DNA from: Reticulitermes speratus
Taxonomy: Eukaryota; Arthropoda; Insecta; Blattodea; Rhinotermitidae
Length of the DNA: 64,000 nt
NCBI GenBank assembly: GCA_021186555.1
Contig: JAJKFL010000003.1
Span: forward strand, 23,703,908 to 23,767,907
Direction: 5' to 3'
In this document: piece after piece, positions 35,051 through 48,385 of the stretch
How positions within the stretch are numbered: position 1 is the stretch's first letter
Layout: every line of letters begins with the position of its first letter
The notes under the pieces: model-generated
What the model saw: the letters and a program-made list of their open reading frames with translations, nothing else
The model's database searches: none
What the model was told of the DNA's origin: nothing
Translations under genes and position numbers: made by a program

Positions 35051-36654
35051 CAAGACAGGCAATATACATATAACGTAAGAGTGAAGCGCGTTCGCCTAAC
35101 CATTGTTGCCGTGGAAAAGCAATAAGTATTAAATATTCTGCGTGTGTGTATTCTTGCCTTAGTTATCCGGCATGAAAAACGGATTCGCCGTATTATATTG
35201 TCATCTGCTGGCCTGTTCGGCTGTACCGTATTTTTCCACATTATCTCAAACGGGACGATTTTCGTGAAAGAGTTATTGAACATAAAAATGTGTTTTGATT
35301 TCCTCTACAACTTCTGTCTGAAACATTTCTCATTCTAAGAAGAATTGGGCGAGGTATAAATGTTATAACCGTCCGGCACACGTTTACTCACGCAGTTGGT
35401 TTTGCATGAAACCTAATTTACAGGGAATAACGTGGTTTGAGTGTCGTGAAATTAGCAAAGAAGAACCATTAAGGTGATTTGTGTTTTTTGTTAATAATAT
35501 GAAGTATCTTTTGTTTGATTTATTACAACTCACTGGGCGCTAACTGGTTACATGTTTTGATGATACACGATAAACGTAGCACGGATCACTTTGTTGTTTA
35601 GCGTTTTCACTGCACATCACTAATTTGTTAATTAATAGTCATTTATATGTTACGAAGCTGGTTATGTACCACTTAAATCCAATTTAACAGAGTTATTTAA
35701 TCACTGTACCTCGCAGTAATATCTTATTAATTTATAGTTCAAGAATTTTGTCCGTAAATATAAGCCGAAAATTGGGAATGATTCAATCACGCGTCCTCCC
35801 TCTAGGAAAGCCGAAATACTTGGGTGTCGTTCGCTACGGTAAGAAAAGCTTGTTTCCTTGTTCAAAATCTTCCCTACTGTAATATTCCTAACTAGTCTGA
35901 TTGGTCCTATGTACATTTAGCAATTTCCAAAAAGGTCCAAAACTTTAAAATTTTGCGTTCTATCTTCCCATTGGTCCCTAATGACTGACACGGTATCCCT
36001 TAACGTAATGTATGTAAACCCCGTATGAGCGTCGTCTACCGGACAGTTTTAATGTGCTGCCATTACTAACACGGCATCCATCCCCTCTTGATTTACATTT
36101 CGAAAAAGTATCAGACCCTCAAATTTTGACTGTCCCAGCAAACTCCAAAACCCCATTAAATTTTACATTGACAAATGTGTGACAAACTAAAGTCTCCTTT
36201 GTACTAACATGCAACATCTCCTATCCTATGCTAACCTCTACTTCTCTCACTCTTCAGCAATCTGTCCATCCTACTTCACACATGACTGTAACTCACTCTC
36301 TGCTCTTGTAACCTATCTTCCCCCCTGCTACCATACAGACCTTCTGTGTTAACTACCAGATGCTACTGACTTCCCTCCGAACGTCTACATTCTCTGTCGC
36401 TACATTGCAGAAATTAATTTCCATTCTTCTAAATAAAGTAGTTAATCATTTCCAACGGTTATAATGTACATAGGTCTTCATGTAAAGCTCCCGTTCTTTT
36501 TGTCACATATTAATGAAACTTGAATTTTCTCGACATATTTTAGAAAAATCCGTCAAGTGGGAGCCAAGTTGTTGCATGCGAACAGACGGACTGACAGACA
36601 TGACGAAACTAATAGTTGCTTTTAGCAGTTTTGTGAACGCGACTAGAAACCAAT

Positions 36655-36815
36655 GAGGAGCTAGAGGGTGAGGAAGAGATGGGCGGACCATGTTACATGT
36701 GTAGGGTGTGGTAAATGCATTCAAAACTGTCCTCAGAAAACTCGGAAGGGGTCTGTTCGGAGACCTCGGTGTAGGTGGGACGACGTATTGAAGTTAATTT
36801 TAATAAAAACAATAT
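36655..36815 (+). mobile_element. LINE family A, internal fragment, diverged
   Basis: RWADHVTC and then RRPRCRWDDVLKLI correspond to [10 protein letters not shown] and [15 protein letters not shown] of the copy at 13031-14421, at the same spacing. Heavy divergence in between suggests an old copy. Confidence 0.55.
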
Positions 36816-37299
36816 GAGCATGTGTTATGAATTCCAGTTTCCACAGCAACAGGTAGGGAATGCAGAGCTGCAGATGGCCTGTTAGGTTGCCCTGATTCCA
36901 ACCATTACAGTAACGTCACGTTTAGGCTACGAACCCAAAAATTAATCGGCGTCCTATTTCGAATGAACGACAAGGAATCTTACAGACCGAGAAGCACGAC
37001 GTTGCTGGCATCTAACGTTATAATAAACCGCTCACAAATTATTCATGACGTCATTAGAACATGCTACTGTGCAGTCTAACCTTCAGTAAATGGCCTTCTT
37101 GCAGAGAGACCGAAAGGTGCACATCAGCCTACCCCGAGGGAGGTGCCGTACTTGTCAAGGTTTAAGTATAATTCAAAACCATGCACTGCGTTGCAGATTG
37201 CGTCACGTTACATTGTCCCCCAAGCAGCATTGTGTTAGCTAGCAGCACTGCCGCTGGAGCATCGAAGTGCCAATCTAACTTGCGGGTGCAAGCCTGGCA

Positions 37300-37505
37300 T
37301 TAAAGAGGCTTCAACTTCTTGTGGAAGTGAATGCTTAGTACCGCGCCCAAGTCGATATACCCCACTGGATCAGAGGCTCGATGTCCCCCCAGAAGGCCCT
37401 TATGGACACGGTGGAGAAAACTCTGCCAGTAATCGGGAATGGAAGCGAGATTCTCCGATCGTCGAGCCTGCAACCGAGTTAGTACACTGACCAACTGTCT
37501 AGTTC
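37300..37505 (-). mobile_element. possible tRNA-derived SINE, minus strand
   Basis: On the minus strand TTGGTCAGTGTACTAACTCG resembles a tRNA-like A-box region and CTTCCATTCCCGATTACTGG lies at B-box position. The body has CCTTCTGGGGGGACATCGAG and CAGTGGGGTATATCGACTTG, loosely like family 1. Confidence 0.4.
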
Positions 37506-37581
37506 ATAGTTACAGATAAGCAGATTCTAAGAAGGTCCCATTTCTTCAGACGTACAAAATCACAGTCAATATGGTAGTAGA

Positions 37582-38405
37582 TACAGGCAGTTCTCGTTTT
37601 AAGCGATTTCGTTTTGCGCGATTTCGCTTTAACGCGACTTGAATATTTGCACCACTTTTCAAATTTACGCGATAATTTTCTGTTTAACGTGATTTGGCAT
37701 AGACGATCCGTGGTCGCTTTTTTGTAGTAGGCTAGCAGGAAGTTACGTCACTCACGCCATCAGTCACGTATATGGATTCATTACGTTGGTGGTATAACCA
37801 CGCAGCTCATTTAGTTCCCTCTTCAACAGCATTGACTTTTCTTACGACTATGAGTGAGAAACGTAAATCTGCATGACCTAGTTCATTCCAAGTGAAAAAT
37901 AGGCGAAAGACAATCGGTATTGAAGAGAAATTACACGTAATAAACCGACCTGAAAAAGGTAAACGAAGTGTTGATATATGCCGTAATGTTAGACTCGCTC
38001 ATAGTAGCGTACATACAATTCGTGATAATGCTGATTGAATTAAAGAAAGTGCTATGTAAGGAGCTAAAGTGTTTGTGTAGCAAGACTACCACAGTCCTAT
38101 CCGAATGAACCGTACCAAAAAGCTATGGATGTGAGTCTCTTACATTTTTATTCCATCAGAAATAACTAAATATCTTGTAGAGAAAGGTATGTATACTGTA
38201 CAGAAATGTATATATACTGTATATACAGTATATATATACTCTACAGGTCCGTATGTTTACTAGTGGTATATTCATATACGATATAGGATGAGGTTTCAGT
38301 TCCCTAACCCCCGGGAAATACATTGTTTTAAATGGGAATTTTGTGTTCGATTTGCGCGACGTTTTTCAGGAACGTGACCCTGGCGTAAAACGAGAAGTAC
38401 CTGTA
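37582..38405 (+). mobile_element. pogo/Tigger-type DNA transposon, internally deleted, with transposase N-terminal remnant
   Basis: The termini TACAGGCAGTTCTCGTTTTA (left) and, as reverse complement, TACAGGTACTTCTCGTTTTA (right) form a terminal inverted repeat, including the TA target. From the ATG at 37850 a frame resembling the CENP-B/Tigger N-terminal helix-turn-helix is visible: FQVKNRRKTIGIEEKLHVIN, then GKRSVDICRNV and HSSVHTIRDNAD, broken by stops. The DDE catalytic domain is absent, so the copy is internally deleted. A sub-terminal palindromic TATA tract lies near 38210-38235. Confidence 0.75.
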
Positions 38406-39699
38406 TTTCATATTCCATAAATACGTTGGTTGTATAACTTACTTTGAAATGAATGTTAGTAGTTATAACATTTGAACTGCTGAGGTGAGCAGTATCAAAA
38501 CAGGATTCGTCAGACTAGTAGGTTGCGTCACTTGGTGGAAGCTCTTGATATTTGAAATTGCCCTTTATGGGATACATAGGCTCATCAGAAAATAAAGTCA
38601 TGTGAAGTCGCTAAATCGTTTACCTTACACCTTCAGCAGTATTAAAAGGTGAGTTCCAACCCTACAGAAAACTTCATCTCTATAACTAAGACTAAGCGGT
38701 TACTGTTATTTAGGGAAGTAATCGCTGTTTGTGGTAAGAATCGTACGAAACACACACTGCGTGAACAGAATGCAGAGATTTGTAAAGCATCTGGTACATA
38801 CTGCTGGTTACTCATGAGTATGACTCTGACCGTTGCTGTCGTTTCGTAGGGACAAGGCAGAACTTAAGGTGTTTATGACCAGTAACCAATGAATTCGAGT
38901 TATAAATCCATGGGGCTGAAGTAAAGCCGTCTGTTACAATAGCCATTTAATTCTAGTATGCGAGGTAACAATTTTCTGTTGTGTTCTGTCTGGTTAGATT
39001 TTTGCATGAATATGACTCTAGACTTGTTATAACCCGCACACCTACCAAATGATGTCCAGTGGAAAGTGATAAAGACTTATGTTTTTCGATAGGATTTATA
39101 TGCTTGATTTGCAAGTTTTGCCCGGAGATAAGGGGCCCCCACCTACGCCGTCAGAGCCATAGCTTACCCCTCAGTAACGATCGATTAAAAGGTTAGCGTG
39201 ATATCAGCCAACCTGTCTACTGTGGTAGCACGAATTTGTTCGTTAACAGAACAGAACACGAGTACAGAATTTTACTGTTACAGTGCCCGTGATGTGTGCG
39301 AGTGCGATGAATTTATTATACCTGAAGGTTAATGACGCCGACACCAACGTGAATCAAGTCAAAATCAGTAACTGGATCGTAAGTTTAACCGTTATTGCGG
39401 GCTACAACAATTACTTTTTGTAAATAAAGTCACGAATAAGAGCTGTGCGTCATTCTGTTTTTGTATAGTTTCCAGACTTTTTTTAAAAAATATTCCTTGC
39501 TTTCGATTTTCTGCGCGTTGGTAATGTTTTAAACCTGTACCTTTCCACGCATTACATTTCCGTACGTTTCCAGACGACTCATCTTACGGTACTGCTTTGT
39601 TTCTTTCTGAAAATGGTAGGCTGAATGCTATGCTCCTCGGTAGTTGTCACAATGGCGCATGATCGTGCCATGCATTATTCACCTTCATAAACCTTGAAA

Positions 39700-39960
39700 C
39701 GGCTAAGACAGGCCTGTAGTCGAGTGGGCACCATTCTTGCTTGGTATTTGGTAGATCCTGGGTTCAAATACGGACTCAAGAGGCTAGCTTCCCCGTCACA
39801 TTTATTGCTTTCCTTATTTCCTCCAGGCACATGCTGGGATGCTACCTAAAACTGGGCCACGACAGCATACTTCTACATCCTTTCCGATTCATTATTCACG
39901 TATGTGACAGTGAATTATTTATTTTATCGCTCACCAGAGTACAGCAACTTTATCGCATAG
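39700..39960 (+). mobile_element. possible SINE, unassigned family
   Basis: GCCTGTAGTCGAGTGGGCAC resembles an A-box region and TCCTGGGTTCAAATACGGAC a B box about 45 bases later. The body CTTCCCCGTCACATTTATTG, then GGCACATGCTGGGATGCTAC, has no partner in the window. Confidence 0.4.
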
Positions 39961-40448
39961 AAGACTTTCATCCGCCGCGACATCACATCAGAGCTGCGGA
40001 CTCAGTAACTTGTACAAATTATATATCAGTATATTAGCCTGGAAAGGGCTGCTTTTAAGGCCTGGCGTCTTTAATATGATGTTCAGAATGCCTGAGATTT
40101 AACTATGGATCGCATTCGTTTCGTCGTGGAGTCGGGATCGAAAAAAACGCTGAGACGCAACAGCTTTGTTGTGAATTGGTTTTACGTTATCTTCGTCCTG
40201 AATTTAATTTGCAGTTGTTATGTATTGAGTTGGACATTAGTACAGTTGTTACTTATGCAGTGGAGACCTGGAAATGGTTTTGTATGCTTGATAGTCACGC
40301 TGTACATAGCTCCTCCTCTTTGCTCACGTTTTGAAGTTCAGCTTTAGGTTGTACCCATAGTATGGGGTGGGCGTTAGAATATTGCTTCGTACTACTATAA
40401 TGTAACTGGCGTATCGGGTGAAACCATACCTTCTTCATTCTCGTAACT

Positions 40449-41380
40449 ATGGCACCCTATGATAGATCTCTTCGCGAGCGTGTTATCGCTCTTGTGGAGA
40501 AGAGAGGATTAAGTTCATTGCTGCAGGTGGACAGTGTGCTGTCTTTAAATCCATGGCAAGAGTGTGGCTACAGACATACCCGGCGACATGGACGAGTTGA
40601 AGGCGCCGAGGAACTGGGTCATGACTTGCATCCAATCTAGCTGAGAATGCTGTGTTAATTGACGAAGCTCACGGAGACCTATTCGTCAGTGCAAGTGAGC
40701 TTAAGGCTGCTACGTATGGTTATTTTGAGACTTAAGAAGCTGGTCTCACAGCACGACATGCTGTGGTGTAGGATGACCGCCAATGGGGTAGTCATATTCT
40801 CTGACGAATCTGCATTTAGCTGGGCAAATGAAGGGCCGGTTTTAGTTTACCGACCACAGGAACAGCGTTACAACTCTCAATATATGTCGACCTCTACACA
40901 CAGTGGTCGTTTGTCTGTCCAGTGTTGGGGTTGGATCTCCCATGAAAAGGCCCGAATGCTCCATTGCATAGAGCAGTATGAGCACATTTTAATCAGTGTA
41001 GCGTTGCTCTCTGTAAGACTGCTTTATCCCCATGGAGTAATCAAGTTCCAACAAGAGCACTCCTTAATTCATGATTTTCGTGTGGTCCTAGAATGGCTGT
41101 CGAAGTCGACATCGAACTCATTGACTGTCCACCACAAACGCCTAATATGAATCCCATCAAGAATATGTGGAGCCAGGCAAAGAGAACCATGCAAGAAACC
41201 TGGCCCGTCCTCTCTTCCAAAATCATTGATGCTGTCTGGACTCTTGCGTGAGACGCTTGGCATGAAGTCGTTTCGTCTCATCGCTATGTTCGGTACGTAA
41301 CCGAGTCCATACCGAGACGAATGCGATCCGTGGTTGAAGATCGGGTATTCTCGACATGTATTAAAGATTCAAGGCGTTAA
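40449..41380 (+). pseudogene. Tc1-like transposase with catalytic residues lost
   Basis: The N-terminus MAPYDRSLRERVIALVEKRG is a Tc1-type helix-turn-helix. After a deletion and stops, the catalytic domain follows: VVIFSDESAFSW (first Asp intact), VYRPQEQRY, GRLSVQCWGWIS, then VIKFQQEHSLIHD. There the second catalytic Asp, normally QQDN, is Glu (GAG at 41055-41057). In another frame the block NPIKNMWS follows, where Lys (AAG at 41159-41161) replaces the third acidic residue of NPIENMW. The C-terminal RYVRYVTESIPRRMRSVVED is recognisable to about 41340. The enzyme is therefore dead by substitution as well as by frameshift. Terminal repeats were not found. Confidence 0.82.
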
Positions 41381-42749
41381 AAAGGACCCGTTTCCGGTAT
41401 GACATACTAAACCATATTTTGTGTAAGTGATGTACTTCTAGAAACAGAACGTTTATAGGCGTCTATATTTTGCAAATAAAGTTGTTTGCATACGGTCACA
41501 TTTGAACACGGACCCTCTTAATCAGGATATCAATAAACAAAAAATCACAGAAAAACAACATAAACACCTGCTTCACTCCACTTCTAGGCCTCTCCAGTGC
41601 AGCACAGGTAATGTTTGAAATGTACATTTAAATAATAGAACTGCATCAGTATTAGTATTTGTGCGAATACAGTATGTGCAATAAATCCTATGTCGATACC
41701 AAAAGAAAATTAACATACGTATTCTGTCTCCAAGGAATATTGGTCTACTGCCGTGTCCACTCGGTTACGAATGAATATGTATGTTGACATAGTCTACGCT
41801 TTGCCGCGAAACCCAGCCACGCGTCTCGGAAAATAAATGAACTTTAATCCATGTTTGTATTAAACGTAGGCAGACGTGTCGGTATCGTATCTGGCGTAAA
41901 TAATTGTAATGAATGGAAGGCAAAGAAAGCCACACACGGAAACAAAAATAGAGGGAATTATGAATTATTGGAATTGGCAGCTGGGCGCTTATTTCACTTC
42001 CGGTTTGGGACTTACGAGTTTAGGCGTATGATTTTTGTTACACAGAATACGCCTGAATTTTGCCAACTGAAGCAGTAGGGGTGGTGTGACCTTTAAATAA
42101 ACCTTAAATAAAAAACAAACAAAAGGTCCTACCGTTCAGGTCTTTACGCAACAGGCAACACGGACATACTTCTCTTGATGGAGAGCCGGCTGACCAGAGC
42201 AGACCAAATTGGGAGAGCAGTTGTCTGCGCGTAGGTGTCAGTTGATGTGGGGCGTCGTGTGGGTGGGAATTAACCCACAGAAGTGGGTGACTAACATTCA
42301 CATTGTGAAAGAAACTTGTCACGCCGATAAGTGAGAGAACATTCAGATTTGCAAGGAATAATCGTCGGAAAGAACTGAAACATTAAATAATGAGAAACTA
42401 CATATTTAGCGGTAAGTGCTGTTCTTCACCAACTTCCTGCAGGAAATACCGCCCCTCACATTGGCCTTGCCCATTATCTGAGGTGTTTGGGGAAATGGTT
42501 CTACTTACATCTTCACGTGACCGGTGTTGCATTATACTGAAATTCTATTCAATTGCCTATTATTCTGTATTTTCGACGCCTCTGCATTCCCTGTAGATTG
42601 AACTTGGACACTTTTAAATACAATACCACTAGATTATCGACGAGGTATTGCTTCAGAGACCCCACGTAAGTTTAAAGGCACTCTCACATACGTTTAATTA
42701 ACTAACTAGATATAAACTTGATAGAATTCATCCCGCTGTGTTTTCAGAG

Positions 42750-43751
42750 ATTCAGTAACGACACTTACAATTGTCAGTCAGTTTGTTTAATAGCTACATG
42801 TCTCGGTCAAAAGCCGACCGCTATCAGGCCGGTTTTATACAATATTTAAAAAGAAGGTAAAAATGTAATGTATAATACATCATCTTATTTATGTTTTGTG
42901 GGATCCCACAAGTTATCATATTTTTACGATTAAATAGTAAAACTTCATTGGTCGATCAGCAGCTAACTAGTAATTAAAAAGTTACTATGTTTTTTGGCAG
43001 GTTTCGTATCATTAGCTTTAAACGTAACGCGTCTGATCTCAGGCTTAGGTCGCCTGACGTAACGCGAACAGTGCACACACCAAGACTGTAGACACAATAT
43101 CGTTATCAGTCTGATGACATATTTTAAAACTGTATTTTGAACATTAAAAAATGTGAAGATCATAATAATAAAAAGGGGAAAACTAAAAGCAATTGACAAG
43201 CAAAACTGAAAATTTTATCTGAAGAACTTTTACCGTATACCTTGATAATAAAAAATACCCATTAACTACTTTATATTGTTTTTCGTTTTACAGCACATGA
43301 TATATATATACAGAACACTGTGCTGCAAAACATCTCCCCTATACTCGGCGTGACACGTAAGCAAAACCAACTGATCGACACTCGAAAATCTACACTTAAG
43401 ACTCCATTGTGTTTCATTGTATTATATATAATTACAAATGTAATACGCTTACCCATTTTACCCGTCACGTTTAAAGCTAATTATATAAAACCTGCCAAAA
43501 ATATAGTAACTTTGTTAATTGCTGTTTTGCTGCTGATCGACAATGACGTTTTACAATTTTATCGTAAAAATATGATAACTTGTGGAATCCCACAAAACAT
43601 AAATAAGAGGATGTATTATACATTGCATTTTTACTTTCTTTTTACGTATTGTATAAACTGTCCTCATGATGGTCGACTTTTGACCGAAACATGTAGCTAT
43701 TAAATAAACATAGTTGTGTTTGACTGACCTTTGTAAGTGTTGTTATTGAAA
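42750..43751. mobile_element. large inverted-repeat element (about 1.0 kb) with paired hammerhead-like motifs
   Basis: Arms of about 285 bp (42750-43035 and 43465-43751) pair with roughly 80-85 percent identity by eye. Shared blocks are TTAATAGCTACATGT, ATGTAATGTATAATACATC, TTATTTATGTTTTGTGGGAT and TTTAAACGT. The left arm has ACATGTCTCGGTCAAAAGCC (minus-strand motif) and the right arm GGTCGACTTTTGACCGAAAC (plus-strand motif, perfect GGTC/GACC stem at 43671-43685). The spacer is A/T-rich. The open frame of 127 codons at 43320-43703 lies across spacer and right arm and is not protein-like. Confidence 0.75.
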
Positions 43752-45590
43752 ATTTAATTAATTAATTGATTAATGAATGAATTTATATTTTGTTAACGAA
43801 GATGGCAGTATTTAGCAGTATGTAGAGTCGAACATTAAGATGACTGGTGATGAATTGGAAAGGGTGTGAACGAAACGGTCATGGCCCAGTTGAAATACTG
43901 TCGCGAAGATTTCCAGAGAATTAGGCCTGTATCCTGTTTCTTTATTTATCTGTAGTCTTTAATCTATGCTACCTTCCGGAGTGAGCCACAATTCGTGTCT
44001 CACCACTGATCGACGCAAATTTCACCAGCCCTTCCCACTTTACACTTCCTACAACATTATAGGCGCCAAGTTAATTAAATATGGCACGCGAGTGAGTGAG
44101 AAGTTGGGTGCATGGCTTAGCTGAAATAATGGAGGCACGACTTCCTTCATCAGAGTCTTAACAAGCATGCGCCCCGGCGAACAGGGAAGTAGGCGTTATT
44201 TAAAGGACATCTCTTAATGATCCATAAGACCGCTGTCACACAGACGCTATTTGAGATACGATTGCAATGCGATGGCAATTCGTTGACGACACGATACGTA
44301 CGGGCCTCGCACACTGAACGCGATCCAGTGAGATGATATGCACCACGCATTGCTTCAATAAGAAAAATATTACTTGACTACCCATGAAAGTAAGCCTACA
44401 TTAAGGTTTGAAACCAATTACAGTACCTTCAACAATAAATTATATTACCTGATTCATTCAACTCTTTCCCGATATTTTCCCCACCCACGCTAGATCAGTT
44501 TTGTCCTTCTTGAATAACCAGGATCTGTCCATCCAAAATGGGGGGTATTCCCCAACACGCGTCGCAAGTTTAATATTTGCTTCCTCACTCATGCTTACAT
44601 AACCTAACACAGCACGGTAAAACCTCCGGATACTTCCGCCTTCTGCGATACAGATCATACATCTGTGACGATTTGTTTAGGATTGAGCGACAGACGCAGC
44701 ATGTTACATCGTAATCATATTGTATCGGCCCGTCGTTATCATATCGTTATCATGTCGCCATCAGTGTGCGAGATACCGTTTGAAACAAAGGATACAGTCG
44801 TATCCTAAGATAATCGTATCAACTTTATATTGTTTGTTCCGTGCATTGTCGATAATACAGTACATACCAGTATCTCCGAGGCAGCTTACGTACTTAACGA
44901 AACTTGACAGTACTAAAATACGGAAGGCTCGTGACGAAATTAAGGATCGTATATAAGTTCGTAAAGTGGGTTGCGTTCTCCCGTACATTGTTAGGGGACA
45001 AGTATATTATTATAGGAATATAATATAATATCCCCCTTTATTGGTGTCTCCACCTTGCCGTGGTAGAGGGGCTTGTGAGTTCCAGTGACCGTGAGAGCTA
45101 AGCTGGCAGTAGCATTGCTACCAGTAGGGTCTCCCAAGCCGGACAGATCAAGAGGGAAGGAAACAGACGAAGAGAGATGCCTACGGGATGGGAAATCCAA
45201 TAAAAGTTCCCCTGGTGCCGGAAGCAGCGACATCAGTAGCGACTAGAGGCACAGAGCAAAGGATGCTCGAGAAGGTTCATGATCGTGTAGCAACAGACGT
45301 GACCAGAGTGGTTTGAACGGCTGCTGTACTGCAATGTGGAAAGCAAATGGAAAAACTCCACATTATTACTTTTCCTGGATAGTCTCTTCCAGAAACAGAG
45401 ACAAATGCGAGATGCTTCCTCTGGAGACAAAACAATCCGGAGGTAAACTACTTCCCCATTCTATCTCTGGCGGGGAGTGTTTCTATAGGAGACACCACGC
45501 GGTAGGAGTTACAGCGAGGACCACAAACATAAGCAGAAGAAGCAGAAGGAACATCACAGCTTCAAGGTAGGAACTTGGAACGCAAGGACT

Positions 45591-48385
45591 TTGAATGAAG
45601 GAGGAAAACTCGAAAATTTGAAGAAGGAGATGCAGAAGAAGGCAGTGTCTGTGCTAGGCATTATTGAAGTGCGGTGGAAGAGTCAAGGTGAAATAAGAAG
45701 TGGTGATTATACAGTGTATTATTCCGGGGGTGAAAGGGCTGAAAGAGACATAGCAATAGTGGTGCGTAAAAGTATAGTGAAAAGTGCTGTTAGAAAGAGT
45801 GTGAGTAGTGACAGAATCATGGCTGTTAAGTTGAAGGCGGAATCGGTATTTTGATAATGCAAGTGTACATGCCAACATCGGAGTATAAAGATGACGAAGT
45901 AGAAGAGCTGTATGATGTAATTGAAGAACTTCTTGAAGAGGACGGAAAAGGGGAGACAAATGCAATTATAATGGGAGATTGGAACAGTGTGGTTGGAGAT
46001 AAAGCGCATCACAACATTGTTGGATCATATGGACTGGGAAGGAGAAATCAGAGAGGTCAAATTCTCATTGACGTCTGTGAAAGAAATGGGTATGTTTTAA
46101 CGAACACATGGTTCAAAAAGCATAAAAGAAGATTGGACTATGTACTAGTGAAAGAGCGATTCACGAACAGTGTGAAGAATGTGCAGACACTGCCTGGAGC
46201 AGATACTGACTCTGACCACAAGTTACTGATAGCAAAGATCTGCACCAGCTTGAAGAAAATCACAGGGTTCCAAAAGCGAAAACCAAGGTGGGATTTGGAG
46301 AATTTATATGCTTAACGACCGAAAGTGCACGATAGTATAGATAAAAAAAACTTGGTGCAAACAAGTGTGAAAATGGGAATGTGGAAGTGCAGTGGAACAA
46401 TATAAAGAAATGTGTGTTAGATACTATGAGTGATTTGGTTGGAAAAGTCGAGAGGAGAGCAAGAAAGCCATGGATTACACAGGAGATGATCAATAACATG
46501 GGTGAACGAAGGAAATGGGAGAATGTCAACAACGAAGTAGGAAGGAATAACTACAGAAGACTGAGGAACGAACTGAAAAGAGAGACGGACAATGCCAAGA
46601 AGGATTATCTTGAGAGCATATGCATGAGATCATAGAATTTGAAAGAAGAGAGCGTTATGATTTAATGTACATGAAGACAGAGGAACTAGGTTGGAAAGAA
46701 AACCATGGGATTCAAAACATTGGCATTGAAGACTCTCAAGGGAATATAATAGTAGATCAGAGACAAGTGCTGCAAATTTGGAGAAGTATATTACAGAGTT
46801 GTACGATCGAGCTAATCGACCAGAACATCTAGAAGTCGAACCTGAAGAGGAAGTAGATGAAGACGAGTAAGGCCCTTATATTTCACAAAGTGAAGTGGAA
46901 AAAGCTATCAAGGAGATGAGGGAAAAGAAGGCTACAGGAGATGATGATGTACCTGGGGATGTACTCAAATTGTTGGGAGAAGATGGTCTCAGACTAAGGA
47001 CACAGCTGATCGACAGCATAATATATATATATATATATATATATATAACTGTAGAGTGGCCCAGAGATTTAATTGAAGTTACATGATTGCCTTAAAGAAG
47101 AAGCCCACATCTGCAAAATGCAGTGACCATCGCACAATCAGGCTCATCACACATACAACAAAGATAGTAGGATACTTAGAAGAAGGATTGAAAGGAAAAC
47201 TGAGGATGCACTTCAATAATATCAGTTTCGATTTAGAAGAGGAAAAGGAACTAGGGATGCAATTGGGATGATGAGAATAATAGAACGAACCTTGGACATA
47301 GATGAGGAATTGTGCGCTTGCTTCATAGACTGGCAGAAGGCATTTGACCGTGTCAACTGGACCAAATTAATGCAGATCCTAAAGGGAACTGGGATGGACT
47401 AGCGCGAAAGAAGATTGATCAGGAAATTGTACATGGAACAAAGTGTTAAAGTACAATTGGACCAAGGGGAGACGAGAAGTGTGAAGGTTGGAAGAGGAGT
47501 TAGACAAGGTTGCTGTTTGTCACCGATTCTCTTCAGCTTACACAGTGAGTACCTTACCAAGGAATCTCATGAAGGGTTTGGAGACTTCAAAATAGGGGGA
47601 CAAGTAATTCGCACTGTGAAATATGCAGATGACCTTGTGGTACTGGGTAAGAAAGAAACGGTGCTCCAGGGCATGATTGATAGGCTAATTGAAATTGGAA
47701 GACGCTATGGAATGGAAAATAAATGTGGAAAAACTAAGGTAATGAGAATCTCAAGGCAACCATTCCTAAAAAAATTACGATAGATAAAAAAACAATTGGA
47801 TAATGTGGAATATATCAATTATTCGGGTAACATGATAACAAATGATGCAAGGTGTACACGTGAAATTAAATCCAGAATTGCCATGGAAAAAGCAGCATTC
47901 AACAGGAAGAAGACTTTTCACCAGTAAATGGACTTAAATTTAAGGAAGAAACTAGTAAAGTGCTACATTTCTGTGGTGCCAAAACGTGGACACTTCGGAA
48001 AGTAGATCAAAAAAACCTGGAAAGTTTCGAAATGTGGTGCTGGAGAAGAATAGAGATCAGTTGGACCGATCGTATGAGAAATGAAGAAGTATTACATAGA
48101 GTCGAGGAGGAGAGGGATATCCTACATACAATAAAAAGAAGAAAGGCTAACTGGATTGGTCACATCTTGCGTAGAAACTGCCTTCTGAAACACGTGATTG
48201 AAGGAAAGTTTGAGGGAAGGATAGAAATGACGGGAAGACGAGGAAGAAGGCGTAAGCAGCTACTGGATAACCTTAAGGGAAAGAGAAGATACTGGAAATT
48301 GAAGAAGGAAGCACTAGATCGCATCCTATGGAGAACTCGCTTCGGAAGAGGCTACGAACCTGTCGTAGGACAGACGAATGAATGA
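45591..48385 (+). pseudogene. endonuclease / reverse-transcriptase polyprotein of family B, frameshifted
   Basis: Endonuclease blocks: GKLENLKKEMQ, VLGIIEVRWK with the catalytic Glu, then after a frameshift near 45852 MQVYMPTSEYKDDE, MGDWNSVVGD (Asp/Asn), RRLDYVLV and DTDSDHKLL (Asp-His). Linker and reverse-transcriptase blocks: EKAIKEMREKKATGDDDVPG, WPRDLIEVT, CFIDWQKAFDRV, GVRQGCCLSPILFSL, VKYADDLVVLGKK and finally RRKANWIGHILRRN. This enzyme type nicks the target and copies its own RNA there. At least six reading-frame breaks occur. An AT dinucleotide run (47019-47047) sits within the region just before WPRDL and probably grew after insertion. The three Asp of the polymerase site are intact, so decay is recent to moderate. 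Confidence 0.85.
47019..47047. repeat. (AT)n microsatellite inside the family B element
   Basis: About 14 AT units interrupt the coding part of the reverse transcriptase, where relatives would have a few codons such as N-N-I-Y-E. It keeps a frame open as alternating Ile-Tyr. Confidence 0.9.

Noticed and set aside
43320-43703. 127-codon open frame
   Set aside because: It runs across the spacer and right arm of an inverted-repeat element and its composition is not protein-like.
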